A DNA stretch of 23,251 bases from Cudoniella acicularis (lineage: Eukaryota; Ascomycota; Leotiomycetes; Helotiales; Helotiaceae). A program made the position numbers and the translations under genes. Of this stretch, positions 20,706 through 23,251 are shown piece by piece. The stretch covers positions 1 through 23,251 of the forward strand of contig JAAMPI010000905.1 in the NCBI GenBank assembly GCA_013054445.1. The letters run 5' to 3'. Each line of letters opens with the position of its first letter. Within the stretch, counting starts at the first letter, position 1. The notes under the pieces are model-generated. The model saw only the letters and a program-made list of their open reading frames with translations, did not search any database and was not told where the DNA came from.

Positions 20706-21091
20706 AGATTCTGGTGGTTTGAATGAGGGTTATGGGGACAGACCCCTTCCTGGCGAGGCCCTTTACCATGCAGGAACAGGTTGGCCGTGGCCCGTGGCCA
20801 CTGATCGTAATCAAGATTCGCGTTCCGCGCGCTTTCTGCGAACGCTGCCGCGTAAGACCACAATTTGGAGCATCGGATGGAAAAAGGGGCGACGGTGGCG
20901 CAGACACGCGAGAAACTTCGGAGAGCAGTGTCGCACCGTGTGGTCAATTGGCTGGCCGGATGGCTTGGCATTGCATTATTTTCCCCAGAAAACTTATGCT
21001 CGATGCCCAACGGATTCGCAGGCGGAATGCGGCGCTGATGACAGGAAGTTGGGACAGGGACAGGAACAGGAACCACTGGACCACCAGCATA

Positions 21092-21136
21092 CAGTACAGT
21101 ACCGTATCTTCCGAACGCTGCAATGCTACTGTACTG
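21092..21136. repeat. 10-bp inverted repeat (CAGTACAGTA / TACTGTACTG)
   Basis: Perfect 10-base arms at 21092-21101 and 21127-21136 are separated by 25 bases. It could form a hairpin or be a leftover of local repeat expansion; no function is assigned. Confidence 0.5.
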
Positions 21137-21345
21137 CAGTGCAGCCCCCAAGCCAATGCCCAAGCCCAAGCCGATGCACCAAGCTACCAACCGGCAGGGG
21201 AAGGGACTTGCCGACTCGTCTCGGTTTGATATTTAAAGAATTAAATGGGAATTGCTCGTGGACGGTGGAATAATCCCCAATCCCCAGCCCGGCTTGGTGG
21301 CAGTGGCGTATCTTTCGAGCCCTCCGCGTAGACGTAAACCTATTA

Positions 21346-21365
21346 GACTTGGACTTGGACTTGGA
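21346..21365. repeat. GACTTG hexamer x3
   Basis: Three perfect GACTTG units are followed by GA, in the upstream region of the BAR-protein gene. Confidence 0.85.
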
Positions 21366-21393
21366 ACCATCAAAAAGTATCGCGGCGTCGCAC

Positions 21394-21414
21394 CTGCTTC
21401 CTGCTTCCTGCTTC
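21394..21414. repeat. CTGCTTC heptamer x3
   Basis: Three perfect tandem heptamers run without interruption, close to the pyrimidine-rich leader. Confidence 0.85.
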
Positions 21415-21969
21415 CCTGACCCTTCCTTATCCGCATCCGCATGCGCATGAATTCTCCTTCTTAGTTCTCTCACTTCCCGCCGTTCGCTCTCTTCGATCTT
21501 CGATCTTCTCTCCACTCTTTTCTCTCCACTCTTTCCTCTCTACCTTTGCCTTCACTGCCTTTGTCCCAACCCCAACCCAAAACCCAAGTTCGCTCATTCT
21601 CCGACACAAGACGTGTTGTCCACCAACGAGATCTTCTCGATCGCGCGGCCGGCCCAGGATCATATCTCTCCCTTTGGCCTTAACACCCAATTGTATTGGG
21701 ATCTGCCTGTTTCTGATCTGGCGTCTTCATCCCAACCACCGTCGTTTCTGTAACAACCTTTCGCGTGGCAGATTTCAATCTCATTAATCGTCTGTCCTTT
21801 GGATAAATCCAGAAATTGAGTCGCTTGTAGCTTTCACAATAAAGCTAAAAACAACACCCCGCAATCTCCCCAAGAACCTCACCCGTCACGCATCTTTCGC
21901 AGCAAAGGTCGAGACGTTTATCATCACAATCAATCCGCAACTAGGACTGCAGAGCAATCAACCGCAAAA

Positions 21970-23251
21970 ATGAATATCAACAAGAAGCTTGATCGAGTCA
22001 AGCAATGGGCGGGAGAGAAAATGGGTGCAGAATCCAAGACCAACGTGTCTGACGAATTCAAAGCTCTGGAGATGGAGATGGATCTTAGGCACGAAGGTAT
22101 TACTTTCGAAATCACCTTCAGAATGCATTCACTGATATCTGCCAGGTATGGTGAAGTTGCACAAGTCCATGACAACCTACGTTAAATCTCTTTCCAAGAG
22201 AAACGAAGCCGATGATAAGGAGAAGATCCTCCCTGTGGGGTACCTGGCCCAGACCATGATACACCATGGAGAGGATTTTGAACCAGATTCGGATTTTGGC
22301 AACTGCCTTATTGGTGAGTGCAGTGGCGAGGACTAGAGGACATGTGCTGATTTGACCTAGGTATGGGCAGAACCAACGAGAGAATTGCTCGATCTCAGGA
22401 GACCTATGTTGCAAATGCAACAAACGGATGGCTTGAGTCACTTGAGCGATCTTTGGCCATGATGAAGGAATACCAAGTATGCTCTTTCAAAGTCGCCGTT
22501 ACATTTGTTCAAAGTACTGACACATATAGGCTGCTAGAAAGAAGCTCGAGAATCGACGACTTGCGTACGACGCCTCCTTGTCAAAAATGCAGAAAGCCAA
22601 GAAAGAAGATTACAGGGTTGAGGAGGAACTTCGATCCCAGAAGGCTAAATACGAGGAATCCAGCGAAGATGTTGTTAGGCGGATGCAGGACATTAAGGAG
22701 GCAGAGGCAGATAGTGTTGCAGATCTAGGAGCGTTCCTGGATGCTGAGCTCGAATACTATGACAGATGCCGTGACGAACTTCTTCGTTTGAAGAGAGACT
22801 GGCCCGCAGGGTAAGTTTTGATACTATGAAATTGTGTCCCGAATTTTCTAACCTTTTAACAGAACAACCTCCCCACGAGGTGACCAGAGACGTCCAAATC
22901 CCCGATCTCGATCTAATACGGCTCACGATTACAATGAGCGATATTCCGCCTACGACGAACCGGAGCCGGAGCCAGTCAGGCCTTCTATCCGCTCGCAGGG
23001 CCGAGTCGCTTCCTCTTCCCGGAACATGCACCTGGACGCCCTAGATGAGTACCGCCAGCCGGAGCCCCGAAGACCCAATATTAGTCGAGCTTCTACATTT
23101 CAGGGCCCTACCTCCATTTACCGTGAGTCGACTCCCGTTTCGGACATGCGTAAAAATCCAATTCCCAGTGACATGGGCACCGTTCGTGCACAACTGCGCC
23201 CCTCAAACCGAGTCAATACTGGTGCTGGAGGGTCTGACATGTTTGTTGACC
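21970..23251 (+). CDS. N-BAR domain protein, endophilin/amphiphysin-like (3' end outside window)
   Basis: Exons are 21970-22096, 22146-22313, 22361-22476, 22530-22810 and 22863 onward. The introns are 49, 47, 53 and 52 bp (donors GTATTA, GTGAGT, GTATGC, GTAAGT; branch sites such as CTGAT, CTGAC, CTAAC), and all phases agree. The visible 360 residues comprise an amphipathic N-terminal helix (MNINKKLDRVKQWAGEKMGA) and a BAR coiled coil to about residue 230. The BAR part contains the words MEMDLRHEGMVKLHKSM, GYLAQTMIHHGEDF, KKLENRRLAYDAS and DLGAFLDAELEYYDRCRDEL. A disordered Pro/Arg/Ser-rich region follows (about 231-360). Such proteins bind curved membrane as dimers and act in endocytosis or vesicle traffic. 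The layout is endophilin-like; a C-terminal SH3 domain is common in such proteins but would lie beyond the window. The coding frame is open at the last base. The gene looks intact as far as seen. Confidence 0.95.

Larger units (their letters stand above)
20706..21969. promoter_or_regulatory. Upstream region and leader of the BAR-protein gene, repeat-rich
   Basis: Several ORFs overlap on both strands between 20.7 and 21.7 kb, but they are composed largely of short repeats (GGGACA/GGAACA 21051-21074, GACTTG x3 21346-21365, CTGCTTC x3 21394-21414) and are not credible genes. From about 21450 to 21560 the plus strand is strongly pyrimidine-rich (TCTTCGATCTTCGATCTTCT, TCTCCACTCTTTTCTCTCC), typical of promoters and leaders of well-expressed fungal genes. 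The start codon context is ACCGCAAAAATG, with A at -3. A 10-bp inverted repeat lies at 21092-21136. Confidence 0.6.

Noticed and set aside
20719..21273. Overlapping plus- and minus-strand ORFs of 167-184 codons
   Set aside because: Three frames are open over the same repeat-rich DNA; the products are repeat-derived (for example GTGTG and VPVPVP-like runs) without domains.

Overview
The window looks like nuclear DNA of a filamentous ascomycete (Pezizomycotina). The coding genes carry short GT-AG introns of 47-77 bp with CTRAC/CTGAT-like branch sites. The set of housekeeping genes is fungal, and genes are separated by long AT-rich spacers. The overall impression is closest to Leotiomycetes, but that is a guess without a search.

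Layout. The first 212 bases hold the 3' end of a plus-strand gene I do not recognise. Next is a complete four-exon gene for the catalytic subunit of protein phosphatase 1 (minus strand, 1120-2295, 323 aa). Its upstream region is GC-richer with microsatellites and passes into about 3 kb of AT-rich DNA with no convincing gene. A small lysine-rich ORF (6692-6949, plus) converges on a large leucine-rich-repeat protein gene (minus, 7029-9639, 850 aa, two exons with a 12-codon first exon). From about 9.6 to 12.8 kb there is another GC-richer stretch. Its distal part (11.1-12.8 kb) contains several short coding-like pieces on both strands, two of which become coherent only when plausible introns are removed. 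I read these as decayed or lineage-specific genes of unknown function.

After another AT-rich spacer come two divergent, head-to-head genes for mitochondrial proteins. One is an uncharacterised two-transmembrane protein (minus, 15656-16666, 320 aa). The other is the E3-binding protein (protein X) of the pyruvate dehydrogenase complex, PDX1 (plus, 16913-18282, 437 aa). They share a promoter of under 200 bp that contains a perfect 6-2-6 inverted repeat. After a further 3.7 kb with only weak ORFs, the window ends inside an N-BAR domain protein gene (plus, 21970 to beyond 23251, five exons visible). It is preceded by a pyrimidine-rich leader typical of strongly transcribed fungal genes.

The genes do not form a pathway. 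They are independent housekeeping or cell-biology genes: phosphatase signalling, mitochondrial metabolism and membrane curvature. No transposase, reverse transcriptase, CRISPR array, rRNA or tRNA gene was seen. The least explained part is the 11.1-12.8 kb island.
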